The position numbers were made by a program, and so were the translations under genes. A DNA stretch of 58,090 nucleotides from UMGS1370 sp963557065 (GTDB lineage Bacteria; Bacillota; Clostridia; Lachnospirales; Lachnospiraceae), in assembly GCA_963557065.1 (NCBI GenBank), contig CAUWCT010000009.1, positions 1-58,090 of the forward strand, read 5' to 3'. Below are positions 32,451-40,442 of this stretch, piece by piece. The first letter of the stretch is position 1, and each line of letters starts with the position of its first letter. The notes beneath the pieces are model-generated. The model was given only the letters and a program-made list of their open reading frames with translations. It had not been told where the DNA came from and searched no databases.

Positions 32451-33857
32451 ATGGCAAGAGATTATGCGGTTGTATCGAAAAATATCGCAGAACACATTGG
32501 CGGTGCAGACAACATCGCAAGCGTTACCCATTGCATGACCCGTCTTCGTTTTGTACTAAAAGATGAAACTCTGGCAAATGATGAGGCTGTGAAAGCCATC
32601 GACGGTGTAATGGGACTGGTAAAACAGGGAGGACAGTATCAGATTATTATTGGCAATCATGTGGAGTCTGCTTATCAGGAAATTTTAAAAATGGGCAATT
32701 TCGGCGATGAAAGCCTGATTGCAAAAGGAGAAAAGAAAGAACCATTAACTCTAAAAAAAATCGGCAATAATATCCTGGATGCCATCGTGGGAACCATGTC
32801 TCCCCTGATTCCGGCCATTATCGGCGGTTCCATGGTAAAACTGCTGGTCATGCTTCTCGGAATGGCAGGTATCCTGTCAGCTGATTCTGAAACTTATAAA
32901 ATTCTAAACACCATTGGTGACGGCGCTTTTTATTTCCTGCCGATTATGGTAGCTGCATCTGCGTCTAGGAAATTTAAAACAGATATGTTCTTAGCCATTG
33001 CCATCGGCGGTGTGTTGATTCATCCGGATTTCAGAACCATGATGGAAGCCGTAACCGTAGGCGATACAGCAGCTCACTTTTTCGGTATTCCCATTGCTTC
33101 TGTAAAATACACTTATACCGTCATTCCTGCTCTGTGCATGACCTGGATTTTATCTTATATTGAGCGGGGAATTGACAAGATTACTCCAGCAGTGACCAAA
33201 AATTTCCTAAAGCCTATGCTCATCATCCTGGTTGCTGCCCCCATTGCAATCTTAATTATCGGCCCTGCCGGTGTGTATCTGGGTGAAGGAATTTCTGCAT
33301 TTGTATTCTTTGTACAGTCAAAGCTGGGATTTTTAGCTGTTGGAATCATGGGTGCACTCTGGCCGCTTCTGGTTATTACCGGTATGCACCGCGTATTTAC
33401 TCCGACTATTTTGCAGACCATTTCGGAAACTGGCATGGAAGGCACTGTAATGCCTTCTGAGATTGGCGCCAATTTGTCTTTAGGCGGCGTTTCTCTTGCA
33501 GTAGCCCTCAAAACCAAAAACAGCGAACTCCGCCAGACTGCTCTTGCAGCCGCTTCTTCTGCACTGATTGCGGGCACTACAGAACCGGCTCTCTACGGTG
33601 TGGCAGTCCGCTTAAAGCGCCCGTTGATTGCCTCTTTAATTACCGGATTTGTCTGCGGCTGTCTGGCAGGGATCGGCGGCCTGGCCAGCCGTTCCATGGT
33701 ATCGCCAAGTGTCCTGACCGGCGTACAGTTTATTGATCCGGCAAATCCCGGACGCAGTATTGCATGGATTGCAGGCATTACGATTTTGTCCATTGTACTG
33801 TCCTTTATCTTAACACTGGTCATTGGATTTGAAGACATTCCAGAAGAGGAGAACTAA
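32451..33857 (+). CDS. PTS transporter EIIBC, beta-glucoside type
   Basis: A 468-residue phosphotransferase permease. The EIIB domain (residues 1-85) carries the phosphorylated cysteine in ASVTHCMTRLRFVL; the EIIC domain has about ten membrane segments with PLIPAIIGGSM, ITGMHRVFTPTI and AGTTEPALYGVAVRLKRP. No EIIA domain is fused, so a separate EIIA-Glc-like protein must supply phosphate. The stop codon lies 2 bases before the TTG start of the glucosidase gene. It imports and phosphorylates an aryl- or alkyl-beta-glucoside. Confidence 0.94.
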   Translation: MARDYAVVSKNIAEHIGGADNIASVTHCMTRLRFVLKDETLANDEAVKAIDGVMGLVKQGGQYQIIIGNHVESAYQEILKMGNFGDESLIAKGEKKEPLTLKKIGNNILDAIVGTMSPLIPAIIGGSMVKLLVMLLGMAGILSADSETYKILNTIGDGAFYFLPIMVAASASRKFKTDMFLAIAIGGVLIHPDFRTMMEAVTVGDTAAHFFGIPIASVKYTYTVIPALCMTWILSYIERGIDKITPAVTKNFLKPMLIILVAAPIAILIIGPAGVYLGEGISAFVFFVQSKLGFLAVGIMGALWPLLVITGMHRVFTPTILQTISETGMEGTVMPSEIGANLSLGGVSLAVALKTKNSELRQTALAAASSALIAGTTEPALYGVAVRLKRPLIASLITGFVCGCLAGIGGLASRSMVSPSVLTGVQFIDPANPGRSIAWIAGITILSIVLSFILTLVIGFEDIPEEEN

Positions 33858-33859
33858 CA

Positions 33860-35287
33860 TTGAGTGATTTTAAAATACCGGATCATTTCCTGTGGGGAGG
33901 CGCTATTTCCGCAAATCAGGCGGAAGGCGCCTACCGGGAAGGCGGCCGGGGAATCAGCAACATTGATTTGATTCCCCATGGCATTAAACGCATGGACGTA
34001 AAACTTGGGAACGTCCCTTATCCTGAAATGGATGAACATTCCTATTATCCCAGCCACGAAGCAGTTGATTTTTATCATCACTATAAAGAAGATTTAGCCC
34101 TAATGGGAGAACTTGGCCTGAAAGTGTTCCGCACTTCTATTTCCTGGTCCCGCCTCTATCCTCAGGGAGACGAAGAATCTCCTAATCCGGATGGAATTGC
34201 ATTCTATAAAAATGTTTTTAAAGAATGTCAAAAATACGGTATGGAGCCACTGGTTACTTTGTGTCACTTTGATATTCCGGCAAATTTAATTGCCAAATAC
34301 GGCTCCTGGAGAAACAGAAAAGTGGCAGATCATTTTCTCCGGTATGCCAAAACCTGTTTTAAAGAATTCTCCGGCCTTGTAAAATACTGGCTGACATTTA
34401 ATGAAATCAATATTGTGCTTCACAGTCCTTTTTCCGGGGCAGGAATTGCTTTTAAGGAAAATGAAAACCGGAATCAGGTCATCTACCAGGCAGCCCACCA
34501 CATGTTAGTTGCCAGTGCTCTGGCAACCAAAGAAGCCCATGAGCAAAATCCGGAAAACAAAGTCGGCTGTATGTTGGCAGGAGGCAGTTTCTATCCTTAT
34601 TCCTGCAATCCCCAGGATGTGTGGGAATCTGTAAAAAAAGAGCAGGAAAATTTATTTTTTATTGACGTGCAGGTGCGCGGACATTACCCCAGTTATGCCA
34701 AAAAACTCTTTGCTGAAAAACATGTATGTCTGGACATAAAAGACGGAGATCTGGAAAGCCTGAAACACACTGTAGATTTTATCTCCTTCAGCTATTACGC
34801 CAGCCGCTGTGTGGCCGCCGACATGGATGGAAAAACTGCTAATGAGGGAAATGTCGTCCGATCCGTAAAAAATCCCTGGCTGAACATGAGTCAGTGGGGC
34901 TGGGCCATCGATCCTCTGGGACTTCGCATTACCATGAACCAGTTGTATGACCGGTATCAGAAACCTCTTTTTATTGTAGAAAACGGTCTTGGCGCAAAGG
35001 ATGTGATCCATGCTGACGGAACCATACAGGATGACTACCGGATTGATTATCTGAGGCAGCACATTGAAGCCATGAAATCAGCCATGGAAGACGGTGTAGA
35101 CTTAATGGGCTATATTGTGTGGAGCTGCATTGATTTAGTATCTGCCTCCACTGGTGAAATGAGCAAACGGTACGGTTTTGTTTATGTTGATAAAGACGAT
35201 GAAGGAGGAGGAAGTCAAAAACGCAGAAAAAAAGCATCCTTTGACTGGTACAAATCTGTTATTCAAACTAATGGTGAAATGATTTGA
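33860..35287 (+). CDS. 6-phospho-beta-glucosidase, GH1
   Basis: A 475-residue glycoside hydrolase family 1 enzyme. The N-terminal FLWGGAISANQAEGAYREGG, the acid/base TFNEIN and the nucleophile FIVENGLG motifs are present, as is the C-terminal VSASTGEMSKRYGFVYVD that contacts the phosphate in phospho-glycosidases. It cleaves the phosphorylated sugar delivered by the adjacent PTS. The start codon is TTG with an AGAGGAG site. Its stop codon TGA is shared with the -35 box of the downstream thiT promoter. Confidence 0.95.
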   Translation: MSDFKIPDHFLWGGAISANQAEGAYREGGRGISNIDLIPHGIKRMDVKLGNVPYPEMDEHSYYPSHEAVDFYHHYKEDLALMGELGLKVFRTSISWSRLYPQGDEESPNPDGIAFYKNVFKECQKYGMEPLVTLCHFDIPANLIAKYGSWRNRKVADHFLRYAKTCFKEFSGLVKYWLTFNEINIVLHSPFSGAGIAFKENENRNQVIYQAAHHMLVASALATKEAHEQNPENKVGCMLAGGSFYPYSCNPQDVWESVKKEQENLFFIDVQVRGHYPSYAKKLFAEKHVCLDIKDGDLESLKHTVDFISFSYYASRCVAADMDGKTANEGNVVRSVKNPWLNMSQWGWAIDPLGLRITMNQLYDRYQKPLFIVENGLGAKDVIHADGTIQDDYRIDYLRQHIEAMKSAMEDGVDLMGYIVWSCIDLVSASTGEMSKRYGFVYVDKDDEGGGSQKRRKKASFDWYKSVIQTNGEMI

Positions 35288-35312
35288 CTTTTCCGCCGAT
35301 TGGCGGTATACT
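35284..35312 (+). promoter_or_regulatory. Promoter of the thiT transcript
   Basis: TTGACT (35284-35289) and TATACT (35307-35312) are spaced by 17 bases. The spacer contains the palindrome CCGCC-GATT-GGCGG. The -35 overlaps the stop codon of the glucosidase gene. Transcription would begin just before the TPP aptamer. Confidence 0.72.
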
Positions 35313-35333
35313 GCTTGAGAATTAATTACATAG

Positions 35334-35428
35334 ACACGCTAGGGGAGCTTAACGCTGAGATTGGGACTTTTATAAAGATTCCTGACCCTCACTACTTGAA
35401 CCGGATAATACCGGCGTAAGGAAGCATC
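35334..35428 (+). ncRNA. TPP riboswitch (THI element)
   Basis: The sequence has the conserved thiamine pyrophosphate aptamer pieces in order: AGGGGAGC, GCTGAGATTGGGA, GACCCTCACTACTTGAACCGG, ATAATACCGGCGTAAGGAAGC. It lies directly upstream of thiT, and binding of TPP is expected to reduce thiamine uptake. Confidence 0.96.
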
Positions 35429-35474
35429 AAATATGGTTTCATAATTTTCTTTTGCTGTATTTGAACAAGCCGCC

Positions 35475-35501
35475 CCTCCTGTCAATCAAGGAGGTTTTTT
35501 T
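35475..35501 (+). promoter_or_regulatory. Riboswitch expression platform: hairpin that sequesters the thiT Shine-Dalgarno
   Basis: CCTCCT (35475-35480) pairs with AGGAGG (35489-35494) across an 8-base loop, followed by TTTTTTT and then the thiT ATG at 35502. The right arm is the ribosome binding site itself, so the same helix could act as a terminator and as a translation block. Confidence 0.75.
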
Positions 35502-36170
35502 ATGTATGATTTTCTGGTAACTGCAGAAGGCGGCCTGACGGCCGCCGGTTACGGCATCTTTATTGCCGCCGCCATTCTTCTTTTCCTGTTGGGCGGACTG
35601 GCAAGGGGCAAAAGCAAAAAAGGACAGAGTCTGTCCACCAAGCAGTTGGTATTCTGCGCAATGGCTATGGCTCTATCCTTTCTCACATCCTACATAAAGC
35701 TGTTTTCCGCTCCCTGGGGCGGATCCATTACTCTGTGCAGCATGCTGTTTATCTGTCTTATCGGCAACTGGTATGGAGTGCGGGCAGGAATTTTAACCGG
35801 ACTTGCCTATGGAATCCTTCAGTTTTTACAGGAACCTTTTGTTCTTTCCCTCTTTCAGGTATGCTGCGATTATGTGCTGGCCTTTGCCGCACTGGGACTT
35901 GCAGGACTGTTCTGCAAATCCAAAAACGGCCTGATAAAAGGATATCTTGCCGGTATTCTGGCCCGCGGCGCATTCCATGCACTGGGCGGATATTTATACT
36001 GGATGGAGTATATGCCGGAAAATTTCCCCCAGGCTCTGCGCCCTGTCTACCCCATTGTATATAACTACTCCTACATCCTGGCAGAAGGAATTATCACGAT
36101 TATCATTATTTCCCTTCCGCCTGTTGCAAAAGCGCTGGCTCAGGTCCGCCGCAGAGCAACCGAAGCATAA
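35502..36170 (+). CDS. thiT: Energy-coupled thiamine transporter ThiT
   Basis: S-component of an ECF transporter, 222 residues with six or seven membrane helices. Family features are LVFCAMAMALSFLTSYIKLFSAPWGGSITLCSMLF, a GILTGLAYGILQFLQEP segment and the thiamine-site region ARGAFHALGGYLYWMEYMPENFP with conserved His, Trp, Tyr and Glu. The N-terminus carries one extra hydrophobic helix. It relies on EcfA/A'/T encoded elsewhere. It is controlled by the preceding TPP riboswitch. Confidence 0.94.
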   Translation: MYDFLVTAEGGLTAAGYGIFIAAAILLFLLGGLARGKSKKGQSLSTKQLVFCAMAMALSFLTSYIKLFSAPWGGSITLCSMLFICLIGNWYGVRAGILTGLAYGILQFLQEPFVLSLFQVCCDYVLAFAALGLAGLFCKSKNGLIKGYLAGILARGAFHALGGYLYWMEYMPENFPQALRPVYPIVYNYSYILAEGIITIIIISLPPVAKALAQVRRRATEA

Positions 36171-36191
36171 TCGTTACACCATCCGCTGGTG

Positions 36192-37043
36192 CTATCCTCT
36201 GCGCTGCATGGCAGCCCTTACCAGGTGCTTTGCCAGCACAGAGGTAGTGACAGCGCCTACGCCTCCCGGCACCGGCGTAGCCATAGACGCAGTTTCCTTA
36301 AGCGACTCAAAATCCACATCTCCGCAAAGATTTCCGTCTGTATCCACATTAATTCCCACATCAATTACCACTGCATCTTTCCTGACACAGGATTTATCTA
36401 ACATCTTTGCCTTTCCGGCTGCAGCAATTAAAATTTCCCCCTCTTTACAAACAGCCTGCAGATTTTTTGTGCGCGTATGACAGATGGTCACTGTTGCATG
36501 TTCCTTTAGAAGCAGCAAGGACAAAGGACGTCCCACCACCATGCTGCGTCCCACAATGACTGCCCGTTTTCCGGCAATCTCCACGCCTCCTGCCTTCAGC
36601 ACCTCTATAACTGCCTCCGCAGTACAGGGCGCAAATCCAGACTCATCCCCAGCGCATACTTTGGCGATGTTTACCGGACAAATCCCATCCAAATCCTTAG
36701 CCGGATCGATCAGTCCGGCAATCCGTTCTTCCTCAATCTGCTTTGGAAGGGGACGAAACAGCAAAATTCCGTCGGTCTCCTCATCCTCATTGATTTTTAA
36801 AAATTCTTTTTCAAATTCCTCATGGGAAATGTCCTGCGGGAACGCATAAACTTCTGCCAGAAGTCCCAGCTTTTCCATGCGCCTTAGCGCCCCTCTCTCA
36901 TAGGAAAGGTCATCCGGCCGCTCTCCCACCCGTACAATGGCAAGTTTGGGAATCCGTTTCTGCTCTGTCTTAAACTCCTGTAATTTTGTCTCTATCTCCC
37001 GCTGAATGTTTGCAGATACGGCTGCCCCTTTTAATGTAATCAT
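36192..37043 (-). CDS. folD: FolD-type methylene-THF dehydrogenase lacking cyclohydrolase residues
   Basis: A 283-residue member of the methylenetetrahydrofolate dehydrogenase/cyclohydrolase family with an intact NADP-binding part (AVIVGRSMVVGRPLSLLLL, TPVPGGVGAVTTSVL) and DLDGICPVN. Two catalytic positions differ from the family: the Y-x-x-x-K motif is YERGA (Tyr 48, Ala at 52 in place of Lys), and the usual VQLPLP is LFRPLP (Phe 96 in place of Gln). In studied enzymes this Lys and Gln are needed for the cyclohydrolase step. The gene overlaps the end of fchA by 4 bases, so a separate cyclohydrolase is co-expressed. Confidence 0.93.
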   Translation of the reverse strand: MITLKGAAVSANIQREIETKLQEFKTEQKRIPKLAIVRVGERPDDLSYERGALRRMEKLGLLAEVYAFPQDISHEEFEKEFLKINEDEETDGILLFRPLPKQIEEERIAGLIDPAKDLDGICPVNIAKVCAGDESGFAPCTAEAVIEVLKAGGVEIAGKRAVIVGRSMVVGRPLSLLLLKEHATVTICHTRTKNLQAVCKEGEILIAAAGKAKMLDKSCVRKDAVVIDVGINVDTDGNLCGDVDFESLKETASMATPVPGGVGAVTTSVLAKHLVRAAMQRRG

Positions 37044-37672
37044 CCTCGTAGTTCTCTCCTTACTGTCTCGTAAATCTGATCCGCTTTTTTCAGTCCGGCA
37101 TCAAGCATTTCATCTGCCTCTCTATTCAGTGTTTCGGCCAGTTTTCTATCTTTCATGGATTTGGTATTGATGTATACATTCATCACTGCTCCCCCAAGAG
37201 CTGTCCGGATAAACTGCACTCCCACTCCCACATCACTTACTGCCATAACACTTCCCTTCTCTTGCAAAACTGCCAGAATATCCAGCATTTTTAAGGATTC
37301 TCTCATAATCTCCATAGGGACTTTGCTGGCTGCCAGAAGGTTTTCTTCCATTGCTTTCTCTTTGTAAGCCTTTTCTTCCTCAGTAACAGAAGGAAGGCGG
37401 TAACAGGCAGCCAGCGGAGCAAATACTCTGGCATCTTCATCTGCCAACCAGAACAGGCGGGTTTGAATCTGTTTCATCGAACCAAGCAGTTCTTTCACTT
37501 CGGACTCCACATCCGCGTATTTCTTTTTTCCAACTGTCAGGTTTGCCACCATCTGTCCCAGAGCATTTCCCATAACCCCTGCCAGAGCAGATGCACCGCC
37601 TCCGCCAGGTGTAGGGGACTTGGAAGATAACTCTGCCATAAATCCCTGTATTGTCTGTGTTCTTACCTCCAT
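37040..37672 (-). CDS. fchA: Methenyl-THF cyclohydrolase / formimino-THF cyclodeaminase family protein
   Basis: A 210-residue all-helical protein of the FTCD C-terminal (cyclodeaminase/cyclohydrolase) family, with the signature SPTPGGGGASALAGVMGNALGQMVANLTVGKKKY near the N-terminus and DVGVGVQFIRTALGGAVMNVYINTKSMKD near the C-terminus. Stand-alone proteins of this size include FchA of acetogens and purine fermenters, which convert methenyl- to 10-formyl-THF. Its coupling to a folD lacking the cyclohydrolase residues supports that role here. Confidence 0.9.
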   Translation of the reverse strand: MEVRTQTIQGFMAELSSKSPTPGGGGASALAGVMGNALGQMVANLTVGKKKYADVESEVKELLGSMKQIQTRLFWLADEDARVFAPLAACYRLPSVTEEEKAYKEKAMEENLLAASKVPMEIMRESLKMLDILAVLQEKGSVMAVSDVGVGVQFIRTALGGAVMNVYINTKSMKDRKLAETLNREADEMLDAGLKKADQIYETVRRELRG

Positions 37673-37779
37673 GTCGTCTCCTTTCCTTAGTAACTGTGAT
37701 TACATCAATTATTTTGGCTTACCAGTTTTCTGTTTCCAAAATGTCGCATATCACTCCCTACCTTCATTCGCTATATTAT

Positions 37780-38697
37780 TTATCTCGGTCCCAAGAACTT
37801 ATCCCCATTCAAGTGTATCATGTGCTCCGGCATCTCGGCAATCCAAACTTCCGTTTCCCATGCCAGTGTCTCAGAAAATTTCTTATATGTTTTAAAATCC
37901 AAAAAAGCTGTAACAAAAATCTTCCCATCTGTAACATTTTCGGTCATCTCTGTGATTTCAATGATGCGTTTGGGGTCCATCGGTCCTACAGAAGTTACAG
38001 ATTCTATAAAATAAATCCAGTTTTTATCTTCTCTGTACAAAATAACATCGGGCATTTTGTCATGCAGAATAATTTCAAATCCCAACTCCATCAATTTTTC
38101 AACATTCTTAACCAAATCTTCTTCTGTAGTATCGCCCACATATAAACACTCTGCGTTAGGTGCGAATCTCGGAGCAAATTCTTCAATGATCGCCTTCTGC
38201 AATTCATTATGTTTTCCAGCAGAAAATTTAAAGTCTGCCCCATTGATTTTTACTGGCATCATTGTCATTCTCTTTTTTGAAGCGTAAATATCAATCAATT
38301 TATCATGGTATGTCAAAAAGCGATTTAAGGATTTTTGCCATTCCACAGACTGAAATGTTTTCAGCATCTTTAAAGTTTCTTCAGTAAGCCTATATCTGTA
38401 ATTAGGACTGTTGGTTGCCTTTCCATTGTCTTCGACTAATGCTGCTGTTCTAAATCTATGCAACGCCTGTTTACGAAATGTTTCCCGACTATTTTCTGCA
38501 TAAGTAGTCCCATAGAAGGTGTTAGAAAACTGAATAATATCATGAATACGAATCCATTCATTCTTTGCTTCGTCCCATCGCATATCCGATTTAATATCTG
38601 CCATTGCAAGCAGAACATAACAGCATATATCTGCTTGTTGTGCTTTCGGCATACCCACTAATTCCAAAAATTTTCTTGCTTCTTCAATTTTATCCAC
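37780..38697 (-). CDS. BsuBI/PstI-type restriction endonuclease
   Basis: A 305-residue type II endonuclease of the BsuBI/PstI family, whose known members cut CTGCAG. The N-terminal half is a helical, probably DNA-binding domain; the C-terminal half has LYVGDTTEEDLVKNVEKL, MPDVILYREDKNWIYFIESVTSVGPMDPKRI and VFVTAFLDF-like blocks typical of the family nuclease core. The start is GTG with a GGAGGG site. It overlaps the methylase gene by 8 bases, and the pair is more AT-rich than its neighbours. Confidence 0.92.
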   Translation of the reverse strand: MDKIEEARKFLELVGMPKAQQADICCYVLLAMADIKSDMRWDEAKNEWIRIHDIIQFSNTFYGTTYAENSRETFRKQALHRFRTAALVEDNGKATNSPNYRYRLTEETLKMLKTFQSVEWQKSLNRFLTYHDKLIDIYASKKRMTMMPVKINGADFKFSAGKHNELQKAIIEEFAPRFAPNAECLYVGDTTEEDLVKNVEKLMELGFEIILHDKMPDVILYREDKNWIYFIESVTSVGPMDPKRIIEITEMTENVTDGKIFVTAFLDFKTYKKFSETLAWETEVWIAEMPEHMIHLNGDKFLGPR

Positions 38698-40177
38698 AAT
38701 ATCCCTCCAAAATCAAATCACAATTGGATTCCGATAAATCCTTTGTCTTCATCAATTTTCTGCCCATCTCTTGTATGCTTTCTATATCCGGCACAGGCAT
38801 CGAATTTACTTCTGTAGAATTTACCTGCGTAGAACCATTCAAAATCCTGTAGTATTCATCATACAAAGTAGAATTAAAAAGTACATACAATCCATATACT
38901 AAACACTCTGACATCTCTCCCAGCAATCCATCAATAAAATTGATTTTATTTTGTGTACTAATTTTCTCATATTGTGAGTAATTCTTTGCCAAATAAATTC
39001 CGCATTGTAATCTACGTGGTTCCTCTTTTGCTGTAAATCTCTTTACAAACAAATAATTTTTATTGTCCTGCATAAGTCCACGCCTGTCTGTTACCACATA
39101 TTCATGCTCTTTCCGAATCGGAAACTGCACTGTTCCTTGTTTAATATGCTGTGAATAGAACAGTGGAATCGCACCCTTTTCTTCCTCATCACGAAGTATA
39201 TCACGATTTCTAAAATCTACAGTCAATCCCGTTTTCATTTTAACGCCTATGTCCGGTAATGTGCAATTAAACCTGTGCAAGCGTTCTAATACATCCACTT
39301 CTTCATTATTTGTTACTAAATATACATAGTAATCTTCTCCCGAAACCACCAGAGAATATGGCACTGTCAAAGAAGTTATTTCATCAAAATCTTTATTTGA
39401 TTTAGAAGAAGTAATCTTTACTTCTTCTGGACTTTTATTTGTTTTTCTAACTTTTATGATGATTGTTTCCTGTAAAACCTCTTCTTTATCAAACACTTTG
39501 TTTCGGCTAACAAACAAATGAATGTGTTCTAATTTCCCCTGTGTCAAAAAATATTGACGAAATCGTTTAAAATATGCCCCTGATGTCCATGAACGTGGAA
39601 TAATATAGACCATTTCACCATTATCTTTCAAATTAAAGAGTCCCATAGCAGCAAATATAAAATACATATTCGGCGCTCCATAGCAAACCTCCGGCATAGC
39701 CGTTGCCTCTGGTGCATCTTTTGGTATTTTCATATATGGTGGATTTCCAATCACATAATCAAATTTCGGTGGGTTATCACTTCCTCCTATCATCGAATTA
39801 AAATCTAAATATTGACTTGTTATATAGTTTTCTGTCTTAATATCATATTCGATTTTTTTTGTTGAATATTTTTTACAATACTCCAAATTTTCTTTTAAAA
39901 GTTCTAAGACATTTTCATCGTTCTCATAACAAACCAACTCAATTTCTGCTATATAATCAAACTGCTCAATCCATTCAATAAAAGCGCATGATAATATACC
40001 AGAACCTGCACCAGCATCCAAAACCGTAATACATGACTTTCCCACCGGATGTTCATATAAACTTGCCATAAATCTTGCAGTTTCCATACTTGTAAAAAAC
40101 TGTCCATATTTCTTTCGTTCTTTTTTAGGCATACTTTCTATATACAAATTTGTGAGTTCAATAATTTTCTCCAACAC
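38690..40177 (-). CDS. BsuBI/PstI-type adenine-N6 DNA methyltransferase
   Basis: A 495-residue N6-adenine methyltransferase. The SAM-binding motif I is VLDAGAGSGILSCAF, motif IV is VIGNPPYMKIP, preceded by KKYGQFFTSMETARFMASL, which is typical of this group. The C-terminal half is the target-recognition region. Length and partner match M.BsuBI-type enzymes that protect CTGCAG. The start is GTG with a GAGGTGA site. Methylase is the first gene, so host DNA is protected before the nuclease is made. It has a consensus promoter. Confidence 0.92.
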   Translation of the reverse strand: MLEKIIELTNLYIESMPKKERKKYGQFFTSMETARFMASLYEHPVGKSCITVLDAGAGSGILSCAFIEWIEQFDYIAEIELVCYENDENVLELLKENLEYCKKYSTKKIEYDIKTENYITSQYLDFNSMIGGSDNPPKFDYVIGNPPYMKIPKDAPEATAMPEVCYGAPNMYFIFAAMGLFNLKDNGEMVYIIPRSWTSGAYFKRFRQYFLTQGKLEHIHLFVSRNKVFDKEEVLQETIIIKVRKTNKSPEEVKITSSKSNKDFDEITSLTVPYSLVVSGEDYYVYLVTNNEEVDVLERLHRFNCTLPDIGVKMKTGLTVDFRNRDILRDEEEKGAIPLFYSQHIKQGTVQFPIRKEHEYVVTDRRGLMQDNKNYLFVKRFTAKEEPRRLQCGIYLAKNYSQYEKISTQNKINFIDGLLGEMSECLVYGLYVLFNSTLYDEYYRILNGSTQVNSTEVNSMPVPDIESIQEMGRKLMKTKDLSESNCDLILEGYCG

Positions 40178-40210
40178 TTCATCTCACCTCATGCTTATCT
40201 ACATACATCA

Positions 40211-40261
40211 ATTATACTCTATCATTCTATCAATTTCAACACATTTTAGAACAAATGTTCT
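40211..40261 (-). promoter_or_regulatory. Restriction-modification promoter with LexA-like inverted repeat
   Basis: On the minus strand TTGAAA (40234-40239) and TATAAT (40211-40216) are 17 bases apart, a strong sigma-A promoter ending about 35 bases before the methylase start. Nine bases upstream of the -35 lies AGAACAAATGTTCT (40248-40261). It matches the Gram-positive LexA/DinR core GAAC-N4-GTTC exactly. Confidence 0.65.
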
Positions 40262-40375
40262 TATTGCAGTCTTTGAATTTATTCCTATACTATATCTTAT
40301 TTTCATCTAAAAATCTATCCAAACAAGCTATCACTTGCTGTCTTTTGCCAAGACACCACCGAGAATACCTGCGCC

Positions 40376-40421
40376 AAAAAACCTTACCAACTTTCAGCTT
40401 CATTTCTGAAAATCAGTAAGG
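40376..40421 (-). terminator. Intrinsic terminator of the arg operon after argD
   Basis: Reading the minus strand, CCTTACTGATTTTCAG pairs with CTGAAAGTTGGTAAGG (a few wobble or mismatched positions) across an 8-base loop and is followed by TTTTTT. It lies 22 bases beyond the argD stop and separates the arg operon from the restriction-modification genes. Confidence 0.88.
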
Positions 40422-40442
40422 CTTTTGTGTTATTGAAGTATT

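Noticed and set aside
38690..40177. Depletion of CTGCAG as evidence for long residence of the PstI-type system
   Set aside because: CTGCAG occurs at several places in the window (for example near 5287, 8657, 10210 and 12079), so no avoidance is visible by eye.
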